Of a DNA stretch of 6,406 nucleotides, positions 6,256-6,406 are shown piece by piece. The translations under genes and the position numbers were made by a program. Origin of the DNA: Mycoplasmatota bacterium (GTDB taxonomy: Bacteria; Bacillota_I; Bacilli_A; Izemoplasmatales; Hujiaoplasmataceae); the NCBI GenBank assembly GCA_023132365.1, contig JAGLYJ010000066.1:1-6406 (forward strand), in the 5' to 3' direction. Within the stretch, counting starts at the first letter, position 1, and every line of letters begins with the position of its first letter. The notes below the pieces were generated by a model. It was not told where the DNA came from and made no database searches. It was given only the letters and a program-made list of their open reading frames with translations.

Positions 6256-6265
6256 ATATATTACA

Positions 6266-6406
6266 TTACTTTTGTAATTCAGCGATTAATTCAGCTTTTT
6301 TAAGTTTTGAGTAACCTGAAATGCCATTAACTTTACAAAGAGCTCTTAATTCAACTACTGTTTTACCAGATAAATCTACAGCTGGTTTTGCTTCAACTTT
6401 AGTTTC
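6266..6406 (-). CDS. rpsB: C-terminal end of probable ribosomal protein S2, with a Rho_N/SAP-like tail (5' end outside window)
   Basis: An open frame enters from the right edge and ends at TAA (6266-6268), showing 46 residues. The visible part begins with a short charged, Ala/Pro-containing linker (ETKVEAKPAVDLS). A helix-loop-helix block of about 34 residues follows: KTVVELRALCK, then GISGYSKLKKAELIAELQK at the end. This pattern (ELRxL, a Gly-Tyr-Ser turn, KKAELI) resembles the Rho N-terminal/SAP-like nucleic-acid-binding fold. The S2 assignment rests on position only: rpsB lies directly upstream of tsf across nearly all Bacteria. No core S2 residues are visible. It could instead be the tail of another protein or a small separate Rho_N protein inserted between rpsB and tsf. 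Confidence 0.62.
   Translation of the reverse strand, partial: ETKVEAKPAVDLSGKTVVELRALCKVNGISGYSKLKKAELIAELQK

Overview
This AT-rich window (roughly one-third G+C by eye) is an ordinary, compact chromosomal segment from a low-GC Gram-positive lineage. All genes lie on the minus strand. Read in their own direction, from high to low coordinates, they are: the 3' end of a gene that is probably rpsB, then tsf, pyrH, frr, uppS, cdsA, dxr, and the 5' part of rseP. This is the classic Bacillota order rpsB-tsf-pyrH-frr-uppS-cdsA-dxr-rseP. The base composition, the short spacers and the Rho_N-like tail on the first gene fit a deep-branching Bacillus-related or Mollicutes-like organism such as the Acholeplasma/Izemoplasma group. 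That placement is inference. UGA is a true stop here (pyrH and uppS end in TGA) and Trp is encoded by TGG, so the genetic code is standard. This argues against the Mycoplasma/Spiroplasma branch, which uses code 4.

Layout. 6266-6406 is the end of the rpsB-like gene, followed by an intrinsic terminator (6233-6255) and a promoter for tsf (6172-6201). tsf (5258-6148) is followed by a second intrinsic terminator-like hairpin (5229-5254) that runs almost into the pyrH ribosome binding site. pyrH (4487-5209) and frr (3924-4481) are separated by 5 nt. frr ends in a strong terminator whose stem contains its stop codon (3897-3929). A second transcription unit then begins at a putative promoter (3844-3872): uppS (3088-3819), cdsA (2285-3091, 4-nt overlap), dxr (1121-2275) and rseP (1-1106, cut by the window edge).

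The right-hand half serves translation and nucleotide supply: ribosomal protein, EF-Ts, UMP kinase and ribosome recycling factor. The left-hand half serves the membrane: Dxr makes MEP for isoprenoids, UppS polymerises isoprenoid units to the C55 carrier lipid, CdsA makes CDP-diacylglycerol for phospholipids, and RseP is an intramembrane protease. No mobile element, CRISPR array, tRNA, rRNA or obvious novel system is visible. The points most worth a second look are the terminator layout around tsf, the Rho_N-like tail upstream of tsf, and the two apparent PDZ domains in RseP. No gene-free stretch exceeds about 120 bases.
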